A stretch of 64,000 nt of DNA from Candidatus Woesearchaeota archaeon (GTDB lineage Archaea; Nanobdellota; Nanobdellia; Woesearchaeales; GW2011-AR4). Location of the stretch: the NCBI GenBank assembly GCA_016185945.1, contig JACPMR010000010.1, forward strand, positions 186,001 through 250,000, written 5' to 3'. The position numbers were made by a program, and so were the translations under genes. The notes under the pieces are model-generated. The model was not told the origin of the DNA, did no database searches, and saw only the letters and a program-made list of their open reading frames with translations. Below, in pieces: positions 50,947 through 61,118 of this stretch (position 1 is the stretch's first letter; every line of letters begins with the position of its first letter).

Positions 50947-52875
50947 TCACCTCAATTCCGGCGCTGGCACATTTTTTGAATACGATTCGAGCCCTGAAAC
51001 AAACAGTGCTTTCTCGTCTTCTGTTGCAATGCCCTGCCCTATAACGTGGAAAACAATTTCTTTGGCATCCTTTAATTCCTCCTTTGTTACTCTCCACTCT
51101 CCGGCATATCCTCCTATTATGTTTTCTTCGTCAATAAGGTAAATTGTCGCATCGTAGATTGCCGATTTCGTATCAGGAATCATGAGCTGGAATCCTTCTT
51201 CTTGCGGATAAACTGCAAAGCTTTCAAAGCCAATGTTCTTGCCTTTTATCATGATAATTGCTTTTTCATTTTTGGCAAGCTCCTGTGCAATGCTTGTGTC
51301 CAAAAGCATGTGCTTGACAACCTTGTAACCCCGGAATTCCTTCATTGGGTTCAATGCAAGCACATACGAGCGTCCGTCAACATCTGTTTGTATGTAGGAT
51401 TGCGCCTCTGCAAAGCCCTGCCTTGCACCTTTGACTATTCCATTGATGCAATAAGGCAGTTTTTTTGTCGTGCCTGCTGCTGCTCCAAAGCTAAGCCAGT
51501 CAGTTGCGCCCAAATTGCAATAAAACCTGCCGCATACAAAAGTCAGGTTAACATCATTTATGTCTTCCCCTGTTGCATTGTTGACAGTGAAAATAGTTAT
51601 TTCATTCTGAGCGTCATTGCAAAATTCTTCTGACGATAAATCGGCTGTTGTCTCAAACAATTCAGTGCCTTTATTCGCTCTGCTCGGCTGGTTATGGTCA
51701 ATTGACACTTTAAATGCAAAGTTGAACTGGTATTGCCCGTTATTGTCCGTCTCCTCATCTAGAATTGCAGCTAAAACCGGATATTCTATGTCGTATGTGA
51801 AATGCCAGATGTGCAGGCACAAGAATGAAAGCATGTCAGTTCCTTTTTGGGCGTTAGACTTTAAAATGCCGTTTTCGCTTGGCCTTGCATAAACCTTGAT
51901 TGGCCAGTTCTCGTACGAAAAAGCCACTTTTGTATTTTTGTAGTCTTTTTCTGCATTTGGGCTGATTTCCCATACAAAATGCTGCTGGAAGTAGGTGTCT
52001 GAGTAGATGCTCTTGCCATTTGGATTTGGGACATAAAGATTTGGATTGTAGTCAGTGCCTCTAACCCTGATGTATGGTAAATTTACTCTCAATAATGTCT
52101 TGAGCTTTTCCCTTATATTGCTTAGCCGCCAAACTTTTGCATTGCAGGTTGCCTCAATATCTGTTGTTGGAATTTCCCTGTCAATTGAATAAAGGTCAAT
52201 TGTTCTTTTTTCTAGGAAATAATCAATGTTTTCCCTTTCCATAATCAGCTTTGCAAGGTTGTACACTTTCTTGAACCTTACTGGAACAATGTACCTGAAT
52301 TTTTCAAGAAGGGCCTTAAAGCTGCCGTCCTTGCTTATGACTTCCAGAGGATACCTCAAGCTGACAGAAACATCATTTTCGTTGAATTGCACATCCACAA
52401 TCGGCTCTTTCAGCTCGTTGATTTCAAATCTGCCGGCAAAAGGCTCGAATTTGTTGATGCAGTTGCCCAATTCCGATTTTATGTGATTCCTTAGCTGCTG
52501 GTTAATGAAAGCTTCTGTGGGAACTGCCTCTATGCCGTCATGCCACCAGTATGGAATGTTAAATCCAATTCCCGGCAGGCTAGTAAAGTGCGCTCTTGGA
52601 TTGCTGCTTATTTCATTAGGCACTTTCACGTAGCCCCCGCTCAATCCAATTCTCTACAAGCCGTCCTGGGCGACAGCTTTAAGGCAATCTTCTACATACA
52701 ATTTCACAGGAGTTGCTTCCGGCTGGACAACCTCTATTTCCTTTTCAACAGCCTGCCTCTGATAGAAAAAGTATAGCACACCGCTCAGGATGATAACCAA
52801 TGAGATAACTATAAATATTGCTGCCTGTGAGTTTGTGTTTCTAATCAATCCCCTACAACCTCTTTTTTTGTTCAT
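50947..52875 (-). pseudogene. Surface locus II type IV pilin-like anchor protein with in-frame amber codon
   Basis: One 643-codon frame interrupted by TAG at 52656-52654. The upstream part has an N-terminal charged region, SQAAIF and a single hydrophobic helix, like class III pilin signal peptides. After the stop the frame continues RIGLSGGYVKVP..., matching EGLKIIGKQGGYI of the paralogue at 61119. Conserved NKFEPFAG and IPYWWHD echo NFEPFAEQ and VPYWWYL there. No good start follows the TAG (only TTG). The paralogue has Lys at the TAG position. Either nonsense decay, readthrough, or assembly error. Confidence 0.8.
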
Positions 52876-52907
52876 TTTTTGATTATCTTAGTTAATTTTT
52901 CATCACC

Positions 52908-52958
52908 ATTAAAAGCAGTTTACTTTTATCACTTGTAAAATCCAAAGGTCGCTCTTAT
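52908..52958 (+). repeat. Family A 3' hairpin fragment
   Basis: AAAGC(AGTTT)ACTTTTATCAC...AAAGGTCGCT, CTTATG. Same loop element TATCAC as other copies. The rest of 52876-53352 is AT-rich, with hairpins CGGACAA/TTGTCCG (53106-53136) and CGGAAATTGC/GCGATTTCCG (about 53140-53187), and no gene. Confidence 0.55.
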
Positions 52959-53209
52959 GTTTTATTTTTGAATGTTTTATCATTATATCTGAATTGTTTT
53001 TTTAACTAAATTTTACATTATTTGGTTTTCGCAATCTTGTTTTTTAATGTGAAATTGATGTTTTTTGTTGATTTTGTTTTATCTTCACAACGCACCTATA
53101 CTCACGGACAAAAATAATTATACAATAGTTGTCCGTTCGTAATATGTCGGAAATTGCAAAATAAATTATAAATTGTTGCGATTTCCGCTGAGTTGAGCGA
53201 GCGAGATAT

Positions 53210-53236
53210 GAACGCGAGCTTGCGAGCGTTCTCGCA
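53210..53236 (+). repeat. Family C palindrome, degenerate copy
   Basis: GAACGCGAGCTTGCGAGCG with the right arm changed to CTCGCATG. Surrounded by GCGAGCG/CGCTCGC-type repeats. Confidence 0.6.
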
Positions 53237-53352
53237 TGACATGCGAGGTTCGCCTCGCTCACCATTCGACTGATTTTTGACAAGTAAAGGACATATTTAT
53301 GTATAAAAATTTGTGTCCTTTACTATATTTTTAATTTTTTCAAACCCGCTTA

Positions 53353-53508
53353 TCACCTTTGTTTTTTGTTCAGCATTTTAACATCGATTTTATTCAAATC
53401 CATCTCAACATAGTCCTTTTCAGTCAAATTGAGGAGCTTGACAATATCGGCAGGGACTCTTACCACTAAGCCGCCGCTGGTTCTAATCAGCTTTTTGGTG
53501 TACTTCAT
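53353..53508 (-). CDS. Small AbrB/SpoVT-like DNA-binding protein
   Basis: 51 residues; MKYTKKLIRTSGGLVVRVPADIVKLLNL is an AbrB hairpin (VRVPADIV). No PIN gene is adjacent, so it is probably a stand-alone regulator. It is preceded by TATATATTTAT repeats (about 53515-53535). It sits between the two surface loci. Confidence 0.7.
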   Translation of the reverse strand: MKYTKKLIRTSGGLVVRVPADIVKLLNLTEKDYVEMDLNKIDVKMLNKKQR

Positions 53509-53610
53509 TTTATATATGATATATATTTATTTTATATAGATTTTATATAGTTTTCAATATTGAAAAGCATAGATTTATATATAAATTATATATGGAATTT
53601 AAAAGCTTTT

Positions 53611-54375
53611 CTATTTTTGGGCTTCAATCTCCAGAACAAGCGTAGAAGCATAATACCTGACAACTGCCACGTAAACCAGCAACAACAGATTGGCGAAAAT
53701 TAAGGCATATTTAAATTTCAACAAGCTGTTTATTTTTGTTATAATATAAAAAACAGAATAAATCAATGCGTACGGCAGCAAAAACAAATGTATTTTTGCA
53801 AAGCTAAGCTTGATTGAATCTATCACCACTTTAATTCTTTGTTTTTTCATAAAAAGAGTGTAAAGCGTATTAGTCAGGTATGTGCTTAAGACAAATATAG
53901 ATGTTAGAAATACCGGAGCTGAAGAGGGCTCCACGAACAATAAAACCAAAATTACAGCTACAAGCCAAAAGCCCATCCATATTAAGTTTAATCCCAAAAA
54001 TCTTGACACTAACTCAAGTGTAACTTTTGCTCCTGTTGTTTTTGCCCAGATTATCGCCTTGAAAATGCTTGCCAAAAAAATTACAATCACAACAATAAGC
54101 AAAAAAGAGAAGACTAAAAGGTAATAGAAATTTTTCATTTCGCCTAATAATTGCTGCGCTCTTTCAGCGCCTACTGCTGCAATATCGGTTGGAAGATTGA
54201 ATGCATTTATTTGTCCTTGAACCCTTTTCAGCCAAAATGTTATTATCAATCCTGACGATAAATAAAACAAAAAATCCAAGAAAACAATCAATATGATATT
54301 TAAGTTAATTTTTTTGAGTGAAAAAATTAAAACCTTGTTGTTCCATTCCAGAAAATTAGTTCGGGGTTTTTTCAT
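53611..54375 (-). CDS. Polytopic membrane protein of surface locus I
   Basis: 254 residues, about six TM helices with an exposed loop near 60-85, similar topology to 43396-44235. Start 13 nt after the upstream gene. Candidate membrane partner of the large surface proteins; family unknown. Confidence 0.72.
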   Translation of the reverse strand: MKKPRTNFLEWNNKVLIFSLKKINLNIILIVFLDFLFYLSSGLIITFWLKRVQGQINAFNLPTDIAAVGAERAQQLLGEMKNFYYLLVFSFLLIVVIVIFLASIFKAIIWAKTTGAKVTLELVSRFLGLNLIWMGFWLVAVILVLLFVEPSSAPVFLTSIFVLSTYLTNTLYTLFMKKQRIKVVIDSIKLSFAKIHLFLLPYALIYSVFYIITKINSLLKFKYALIFANLLLLVYVAVVRYYASTLVLEIEAQK

Positions 54376-54388
54376 TTTAATTCAAACA

Positions 54389-57300
54389 TCAAAAGTCAGT
54401 TATTTCTGTTGTGGCATTGCCTCCGATTGTTGATGTTGTTGCAGGAGCCGGCAAATCCGCAGGTTCGCCACTTGATTCCACTACTTTGTTGCACAGCTCA
54501 TTTCCTCCAAGCTTCCATCTTTCAGGCTTTTTGTCAAATGTCAGGCAGACTTCGCTGAACAATGCTTTGCTCTCCTGCACAATTGCATCTCTGCCGGATT
54601 TTCTGAGCACAGAGCCCCTCTTGATATTTTGCTCCTGCTTAAACACTTTGACAACCCTGTCGCCTTTCAGCAGAACATTTACATTCATTTCAGCCGGAGC
54701 TCTTGGATCCTTCTCATAGTCGCCGTTTCTGACAGTGAAAGTTATCTTGTAAATGAACAATGTCCCGTTTTCTGTTTTTATCGGCTGTGTCCTTGTTGCT
54801 TCTACGTGGGCGCCAACCTGAGCCAGTCCCTGAGGAGTCTCAGCATAGGCAATTCCTTCTCCTTCGCCGTCCAAATAGGTTCTGCATATTGTACTGCTCC
54901 AGTATTCTGTGCCGAGATAGAAAGTGGCAAATATCCTGTCAACATTCTCGCGCCACTGCAGCAATGAATCCTCGTCAAAGAACAAAGATGCATAATAGCC
55001 GAGTCCTTGGAATTCTGTCAGCACGCGCTCAAGTTCTGCGAAGAATTTACGAATCTGGTATTCTTTTCTCAGATTTCCCAATTTAGCTACTGCCTGTGCA
55101 TCGCCTTGAGGCTTTCCCTTTTTCACAATTGCTTCCAATTTCTCATCTCCTACATTGATTACAAGCTTCAGCGGTTCGCCAGTTAGTGCGTCTGTCGACA
55201 ACTCTGTAAACCTCTTTAGCATTTGCCTCCCAAATTTATCTGTTTCGTATGTTCGCTCTGTTATCAGGTTATATTTCTGACCATCAATAGTTTCAGTAGA
55301 AGTTTTAATCCAACTTAGTGTTTGCACTACTCTTTCCTTAACTTCTTTTCCTTCTGCATCTTTGAGTGGATCTCCCTGCTCATTTCTTTTGACAAATTCT
55401 TTAAATTCTCTCACTTCTCTTAAAACTGAAGTTCCGTCTTCTGAAGTTCTTTTTATTAATAAAGGTTCGCCGTCTTTGAAATTACTTTCTATAGTTGTAC
55501 CTTTAGATATGCCCCCTATATTTTCAAACCCATAAGCTTTAGCAACAATGTTGCCTTTCTCAGTTTTTATGATTAAAGGGTCTGTTTGTGCAAAGCTGCC
55601 TTCAGTTTTAGGTTCTTTACCAGCTGCTCTTAATAACCCTAAGAGCTCTCCATAGGCTTGTGTTGGAATTATTACATTCCCTATCCTAGCACTTACCGGT
55701 TTATTAGTATCAACTTGGCCATTTCTAATCTCATAAACTATTTGCGTATCAATAGTGCCAAATTTAGAGGCCTGTAAAACTTGCCCACTTGTCAATAATT
55801 CTTCTTTATAGTTATATACCCTACCTGTTGCATCTCTATAGATAGAAACTCTTTGTCCTTCAATTTCTAATAAAAATTCTGTTCTTGTTAAAGTAACGCC
55901 TTGTTGATTTTTTATTGTTTGAGGAGATTGTCGATTTGTTATTGTCCATTGACCAGTATTAACATCAAGACTAAGAGATAGTTCCCTACCATACCTATCA
56001 AATAATTTACCATCTCTTTCTTCTACGCCTTGTTCAGCAACAGCTTGTTTTAGGTATTGGTCTAATGCCTGTCTTACTCTTTGTTTTAGCTCGTCAAGTT
56101 GCGCTCGAATTTGTAGTGGTGTAGTTGGTGGAGCTTGTATATTCGGGTCAATAGCTCCATCAGCTCTTAATCCCCATCCTTTATTTCCTTTTTTATCTAT
56201 AATCTGTCCTGTTGTAAAATCAATCTTTGCTCCAAAAGCAGAAACTCTTTGTTCAAGCTCAAATAACCTATTTAACTCTATTAATTGCGCAACGTTTGGT
56301 ATTGATTGTGCAGATTCTAGATCTTCTGTTGTTATACGTCTTAGGGCATCTGCTAAAGCTTCTTTTACGCTAGGTTCATTTCTTCTTTGTATGATTAAGT
56401 CTCTTGCTAAAGTTCGTTCTGTTTGGTCATTGGAAACTGAATAACTAATCAAAGCTGCAGGATTGTCTTTTGTGTTTATGTGTATATTCCACTTCTTGAG
56501 TTCTAATTCAAATCTTCTTTTAGCTTCTTCATCTGTCGGTTTGGCTCTCCACGCATTTGCAGCATCTATTAATGGTTTTGCTCTGTTTTCTTCCTTTTTT
56601 GCAGTAGCAATTTTTACAGTATTTTGTATGTATTCATCCATTTTTCTAGAAAATTCGTCTGCATTATTAGGGTCAAAAGTTGGGGGCTTTAATTGGTCAG
56701 GTTTTGAAGGTTGATATTCAGATTTCAAAATCCAACTTCCTTCTGCTGGTCTGCATATATCGCCAGCACATATTCCAACCTTCAAATTCAAAGCTGTTGC
56801 GATGGATGTCTGAGTTATGATTACTCTCTGTTGCTGGTCTAAATAAGCCGCTCTACCACCAAATAATGTTTCTCCTATATTTGAACCTTCTTTAAATAAA
56901 ACTGGTTGTTGTGTTTCGCTTGCAGTACGTGGTATATTTCCTCTAACTATATATTCTTGACCTCCTATCTTTATTCTATCGCCCACTACAAATTCTTTTT
57001 TATTATATCCGGATATAGCCAAATCTAATGTAGCATATTCTACTTTAAATACAAACCCGCTTATCCCTTCCAACCCAGTAACCTCTCCGGTTATTTGATT
57101 TTGAGTTATTTGTTCTTCATTTTTTTGCTGAATTGTTTGTTTTTCAATCAAACCTCCAACACTTTCATCAAAAATAAAATCTCCATCCTCATCAACAACA
57201 AGCAATCCATTCTGCTGCTCTGGATTCATTACTTTAATATAAAGCAGAACATAGGAATCAAAGGTTTCAAGATAGAACACATAGCCATTCCTAATCTGGT

Positions 57301-57523
57301 ACCACCCTTCGTTTAATTGATTTAACTCCTTGACATCGTCAACTTCTATTATTGAGATTCTTGTTGAACTTGAGTCTATTGAAGCTTCTTTTATTACATT
57401 TGCAGTTATGTTGTTTTCAGAGGCAAAAATTGTTGCTAATATGGAAGACAATAATAAGAGTATTGCAGTTAAACTTACCAAGCCCTTTGGAATTTCTTTT
57501 TTACTTGATTTTTTATTGCTCAT
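54389..57523 (-). CDS. Large surface-locus protein, type II-like anchor and Gln-rich ectodomain
   Basis: 1044 residues; N-terminal TM (about 13-35) then EGWYQIRNGYVFYL (about 75-90), related to the small neighbouring protein's LGYLPTGNYYIDEKG. Centre is Gln/Lys-rich, helical, with Pro-rich stretches; C-terminus has a Cys-containing beta domain (STICRTYLD...SEVCLTF...NELCNKV). Third-position composition of the central part (about 55400-57200) looks more AT-rich than its ends. Function unknown. Confidence 0.75.
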   Translation of the reverse strand: MSNKKSSKKEIPKGLVSLTAILLLLSSILATIFASENNITANVIKEASIDSSSTRISIIEVDDVKELNQLNEGWYQIRNGYVFYLETFDSYVLLYIKVMNPEQQNGLLVVDEDGDFIFDESVGGLIEKQTIQQKNEEQITQNQITGEVTGLEGISGFVFKVEYATLDLAISGYNKKEFVVGDRIKIGGQEYIVRGNIPRTASETQQPVLFKEGSNIGETLFGGRAAYLDQQQRVIITQTSIATALNLKVGICAGDICRPAEGSWILKSEYQPSKPDQLKPPTFDPNNADEFSRKMDEYIQNTVKIATAKKEENRAKPLIDAANAWRAKPTDEEAKRRFELELKKWNIHINTKDNPAALISYSVSNDQTERTLARDLIIQRRNEPSVKEALADALRRITTEDLESAQSIPNVAQLIELNRLFELEQRVSAFGAKIDFTTGQIIDKKGNKGWGLRADGAIDPNIQAPPTTPLQIRAQLDELKQRVRQALDQYLKQAVAEQGVEERDGKLFDRYGRELSLSLDVNTGQWTITNRQSPQTIKNQQGVTLTRTEFLLEIEGQRVSIYRDATGRVYNYKEELLTSGQVLQASKFGTIDTQIVYEIRNGQVDTNKPVSARIGNVIIPTQAYGELLGLLRAAGKEPKTEGSFAQTDPLIIKTEKGNIVAKAYGFENIGGISKGTTIESNFKDGEPLLIKRTSEDGTSVLREVREFKEFVKRNEQGDPLKDAEGKEVKERVVQTLSWIKTSTETIDGQKYNLITERTYETDKFGRQMLKRFTELSTDALTGEPLKLVINVGDEKLEAIVKKGKPQGDAQAVAKLGNLRKEYQIRKFFAELERVLTEFQGLGYYASLFFDEDSLLQWRENVDRIFATFYLGTEYWSSTICRTYLDGEGEGIAYAETPQGLAQVGAHVEATRTQPIKTENGTLFIYKITFTVRNGDYEKDPRAPAEMNVNVLLKGDRVVKVFKQEQNIKRGSVLRKSGRDAIVQESKALFSEVCLTFDKKPERWKLGGNELCNKVVESSGEPADLPAPATTSTIGGNATTEITDF

Positions 57524-57525
57524 TT

Positions 57526-57885
57526 TTATATTAAAATTGGCTCTAGTGCATAACCAACTCTTCCTATTTCGTCAACATAAACATGCATTTTTTTCTGTGG
57601 TTCTTCGATAAACTTTATTCTCGCTATTGGCTTTGATTCTTTGTCTGCCCAGTATACAATGCCTTTTTCATCGATGTAATAATTTCCTGTAGGCAAATAT
57701 CCTAAATAGTGGACATCATCAAACTCAAACAAGTCATCAGCGGCAATTTCTTGGTTTAAAGTTGCAAATCCTGTCAATTTATTCTCTTCTGTAATAAAGG
57801 AGAATAAGGATATGGCTACTGCCAAAGACACAATTAACAATGCTTCACTAAATACCTGTTCCAAGTTTTTTTGCCTGTTATTCAT
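57526..57885 (-). CDS. Small membrane-anchored protein of surface locus I
   Basis: 119 residues with one N-terminal TM (about 13-31) and an ectodomain LGYLPTGNYYIDEKGIVYW, KMHVYVDEIGRVGYAL. Same module type as the N-terminal part of the 1044-residue protein downstream. 4-nt overlap with the upstream gene indicates a tight operon. Confidence 0.72.
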   Translation of the reverse strand: MNNRQKNLEQVFSEALLIVSLAVAISLFSFITEENKLTGFATLNQEIAADDLFEFDDVHYLGYLPTGNYYIDEKGIVYWADKESKPIARIKFIEEPQKKMHVYVDEIGRVGYALEPILI

Positions 57886-60800
57886 TTTTGAACATTGGCT
57901 GTTGTTGAATTTCCTTTAGCCTGGGTTTTTGTGTCATCAAACTGCAATCTCGAGCAGTAGTCCTGCCTTATCGTAAAGCCTTCGTCTATTATGTTTTTTA
58001 CATTGCCCAAAACTTCCCCCATTGTGGAGAATAATCTGGCAGTAGCGCAAGTGGTGTATACTGCTGTTGCTCCAGGTGCGGCTTTTTTACAAGCTTCATA
58101 ACAATACGCTGACAAGCCTACGCCAAGAATTCCAAATGGATTTGACAATGCATTTTTTATAAGCCTTAAGAAATGGTCGAGCACAGCTGTGTAAGGCACC
58201 ACCGCAAATATTTCTCCTGTTACATATTTGCATGTTGCATACGCCTTTTGGTCTTCGCAAACAGTTACAGGCAGTCCGTCTTTGCCGACAGCATTTTCCA
58301 AGCAGTCAGCGTATAGGCACTTGATTTGCCTATATTTGTCCAAACTATAGATTATCCCGGGCAAACAGGCGAATGCAGTGGCTGTTATAAGATTGGTTTG
58401 TGGATTCATATACTTAGTGAAATCGCGCGAAGGGAATACTCCTAAGCTGGGCAGCTGATTAATTTTTCCAGCTACATTTTTTTGCCATTGCTGGAAAATG
58501 CCTGAGTCTGGTTGGCAATTGACAAATTTGCAGAATTTATTGCCTGTTAAGCTGTAACCTTTTCTTGCTCCTTCTTCTAGGTTTTCCTTGCCCCAGCATA
58601 CCTTGGTTTTTGCAGTGTAAACCAATGGACATACCGCAATTCCAAGTATATTTGTGCATACAGCATCTGTTTTGCCTGCAAGCAGCACGGTTACTGTATG
58701 ATACACGGCCAGAATATTGTATATTATGCCAAACAACTGGCATATTTTCCTTGCTATGTGCATCAATTTGTTCAGCGAAGAAATCATGTTCAAGATTCCT
58801 TTTGTGTCGTCTTTGGCTGCCTTGATTTTTTCTTGTATGCCTTCACTTAGCTCGCCTAACGGCAAATTAGAAAATTGGAGATTTATTTTTACATTCTCAA
58901 TTTCAGGATTTTGGGTTACTGTAGAGGTTTTTCCAACCTTGGAAAAGATGTTAAGTGAGCAGCTTATTGTTGCGTTGTTAACCTTGAAATCATCTTTTTT
59001 TAATGTTATCTTGATGACAGGCGAAACGCTTCCGGCTTCCTTGTTGAATGTTTCCGTATTTTGCACAATTGAGCTGTCGCCTGTGCAGGCTGCATCTCCG
59101 ATAAAGACAGTTGAAACAGATTTTGTTGCGGATTTTTGCTTTAAGGCAACTTGACAGTAGATTCTCTGGTTTATCAAGGGGCTAAGCTGCCTGTCAATTG
59201 TTTTTGGAGAACATTGTAATGTATTGCTCCAGAAATCGGGCACAGTGGCATTCTCCAAGCCAAATGTCCTGAATTGCTTTGTAACGATTAAAGTGTTGCC
59301 TGCATTGTCGCTGAAGTTAAAGGTTATCTCATCAGACGCCTGCAGATTAATTGAATCTGTGAGCCATGTGCATGCGTGCTCGTCAGCCTGCACTCTCTGG
59401 CAAGAGCCAGCTATTTTTGAAGCATCGCTTACAAACTTTGAGAAATCCGCAAATGCAATGACATCATTTTCTTCTGTGAGATTTGCCTCAACCGCTATTT
59501 TGTCGCCTATTTTTGCAAAGCCTGAAAATGCTTGCGCAACACTTCCAATAGAGGTTATGTTTAGATTTTTCAGGACAGGAGCATTTTTGTCAACGCTAAC
59601 TTCAACATTGTTTTCCTCGCTTACCGCATTTCCCAGTACATCCGCTGTGTCAGTTCCTATTGATATCTGCGCCTTGCTGCCAAAGTTTATGTTTTCCCAA
59701 GTGCAAGTCCAGCTTGCCTGCTTTGTGCAGCTTGTTGCAGGCACCTTAGAACCATCGACACGCAGGAATATGTCATCCGCGCTTACTCCCGTTGCCTCGT
59801 CAAAAACTGATATGACTGTGTTGCCGCTTGACTTGCCAAATACCTTTCCTTCCAATGCAGTAGTTGTCGACAAGGATTGAACTACAGGCCCTTTGTCATC
59901 AACAATCAATTGCTTTGTTATTGTGATGCTTTCTGTGTTGCCTGATGTGTCAGATGCATTTACAACAATGGATTTTGAGCCGGCTGAGCCCGGATTTAAG
60001 TCCATTAACCATTTGCATATGCTTGTGTCATCTTCAACTGATGTGCAAGATGCCTTGGCATTCTTCAGATTTTGGCTGGGATTTAAAGCGGATAAATCAG
60101 CAGTCACAGAATTAAGATTCAAGTCGCTTCCTGATATGTTTACGATAACTTCCACAGGAACCTTACTCGGGGAGAATGTGCTAAGGCTTACACCTTTTCT
60201 TATTATCGTGAATGAATTCGCCAGCACAGAAGGCGCTGATGCATCCACATTGAATGTTACAGAAGCTTCAGGAGAAACTTGGTTAAACCTGTCAGCAGCT
60301 TTTGCAAAAACAGAGTTTGCGCCGTCGTTAAATATTTTTGAGTCAATGCTTATGCTTGACTTGGCGTTGCATTCTGTTGCGTTTCTTGGCTCGATTACCT
60401 GCTTGAATGCCCCATCTGAAGTGTAGAACTCAATGCTTTTTATTCCTACACATTTATTGCTGCATGAAGGGTCATCGCACGCAAAGTCAGTTACGTCGTA
60501 GGTGACGATAACATTCTGCTGTGACGAGAATCTTGGCTGCGAGCTTAACATAACTTGAGGTGTCTTGGTGTCGATTGTGATGCTGCTTGATTTTGCGTCG
60601 TTAGTTGTATTATCCTCATTAAGCAAGGCAACTGTAAAAGGGACCGATTTGGCTTCAAACGCCTCTGTGCCGTTGCTTGGGAATCTCAAAGTGCATTCAG
60701 AGCCGTTGCTTATTGGTATGCAATTATCAAATTGTTTGTCAGAGCCGAGCACCACTTGCTCATTTGTTATCGTGTCATTGCTTATTGACGCCTGCACGCT

Positions 60801-60965
60801 GAAAGTTAAGGAATCCTTTGTTCTTGCCAAGCCCTCGATTGCGTCATTGCCCTTGACTGTTATTTTGTTTATTGCAGCATAGGCGCTTGTCGTGTAAAAT
60901 GGAATAGCGAGTACTAACAATATCAAAAACGATGCGATGAAATGCAAATATTTTTTCCTGTGCAT
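57882..60965 (-). CDS. Secreted Ig-repeat protein with Cys-rich C-terminus, surface locus I
   Basis: 1027 residues: signal peptide 1-30 (ends TSAYA), several Ig-like domains (about 31-550; DTKTPQVMLSSQP, DKNAPVLKNLNI), then a helical Cys-rich C-terminal region (730-1000) with hydrophobic segments and repeated Cys (CLYADCLENAVG, CEDQKAYATCKYV, YCYEACKKAAPG). Resembles the Cys-rich part of the giant protein at 44238. Preceded 1 nt by a small gene. Confidence 0.8.
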   Translation of the reverse strand: MHRKKYLHFIASFLILLVLAIPFYTTSAYAAINKITVKGNDAIEGLARTKDSLTFSVQASISNDTITNEQVVLGSDKQFDNCIPISNGSECTLRFPSNGTEAFEAKSVPFTVALLNEDNTTNDAKSSSITIDTKTPQVMLSSQPRFSSQQNVIVTYDVTDFACDDPSCSNKCVGIKSIEFYTSDGAFKQVIEPRNATECNAKSSISIDSKIFNDGANSVFAKAADRFNQVSPEASVTFNVDASAPSVLANSFTIIRKGVSLSTFSPSKVPVEVIVNISGSDLNLNSVTADLSALNPSQNLKNAKASCTSVEDDTSICKWLMDLNPGSAGSKSIVVNASDTSGNTESITITKQLIVDDKGPVVQSLSTTTALEGKVFGKSSGNTVISVFDEATGVSADDIFLRVDGSKVPATSCTKQASWTCTWENINFGSKAQISIGTDTADVLGNAVSEENNVEVSVDKNAPVLKNLNITSIGSVAQAFSGFAKIGDKIAVEANLTEENDVIAFADFSKFVSDASKIAGSCQRVQADEHACTWLTDSINLQASDEITFNFSDNAGNTLIVTKQFRTFGLENATVPDFWSNTLQCSPKTIDRQLSPLINQRIYCQVALKQKSATKSVSTVFIGDAACTGDSSIVQNTETFNKEAGSVSPVIKITLKKDDFKVNNATISCSLNIFSKVGKTSTVTQNPEIENVKINLQFSNLPLGELSEGIQEKIKAAKDDTKGILNMISSLNKLMHIARKICQLFGIIYNILAVYHTVTVLLAGKTDAVCTNILGIAVCPLVYTAKTKVCWGKENLEEGARKGYSLTGNKFCKFVNCQPDSGIFQQWQKNVAGKINQLPSLGVFPSRDFTKYMNPQTNLITATAFACLPGIIYSLDKYRQIKCLYADCLENAVGKDGLPVTVCEDQKAYATCKYVTGEIFAVVPYTAVLDHFLRLIKNALSNPFGILGVGLSAYCYEACKKAAPGATAVYTTCATARLFSTMGEVLGNVKNIIDEGFTIRQDYCSRLQFDDTKTQAKGNSTTANVQK

Positions 60966-60966
60966 T

Positions 60967-61116
60967 TTATTTCTCTTCGTTGATTGTTATTCTGCGATTA
61001 TTAATGGAATACTTTTTAACAACAAGCTGCTCTGACGCCTGCCTTCCGTAATGCTTTATATCAAAAAATTCTGAAAATCTCTTTTTCAGCATTGTTGCTA
61101 TTTTTATCGTGTTCAT
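60967..61116 (-). CDS. Small protein of surface locus I
   Basis: 49 residues (MNTIKIATMLKKRF...RRITINEEK), basic N-terminus. Packed between its neighbours with gaps of 1-2 nt, so translation is very likely although no family is recognised. Confidence 0.65.
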   Translation of the reverse strand: MNTIKIATMLKKRFSEFFDIKHYGRQASEQLVVKKYSINNRRITINEEK

Positions 61117-61118
61117 TT

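Noticed and set aside
50947-52875. Amber codon as pyrrolysine
   Set aside because: No Pyl machinery or methylamine methyltransferase is seen here, the paralogue has Lys, and TAG ends other genes normally; kept only as an open possibility.
1577-53236. Dispersed repeats as a CRISPR array
   Set aside because: Copies are far apart, variable in length, with no regular spacers and no cas genes in the window.
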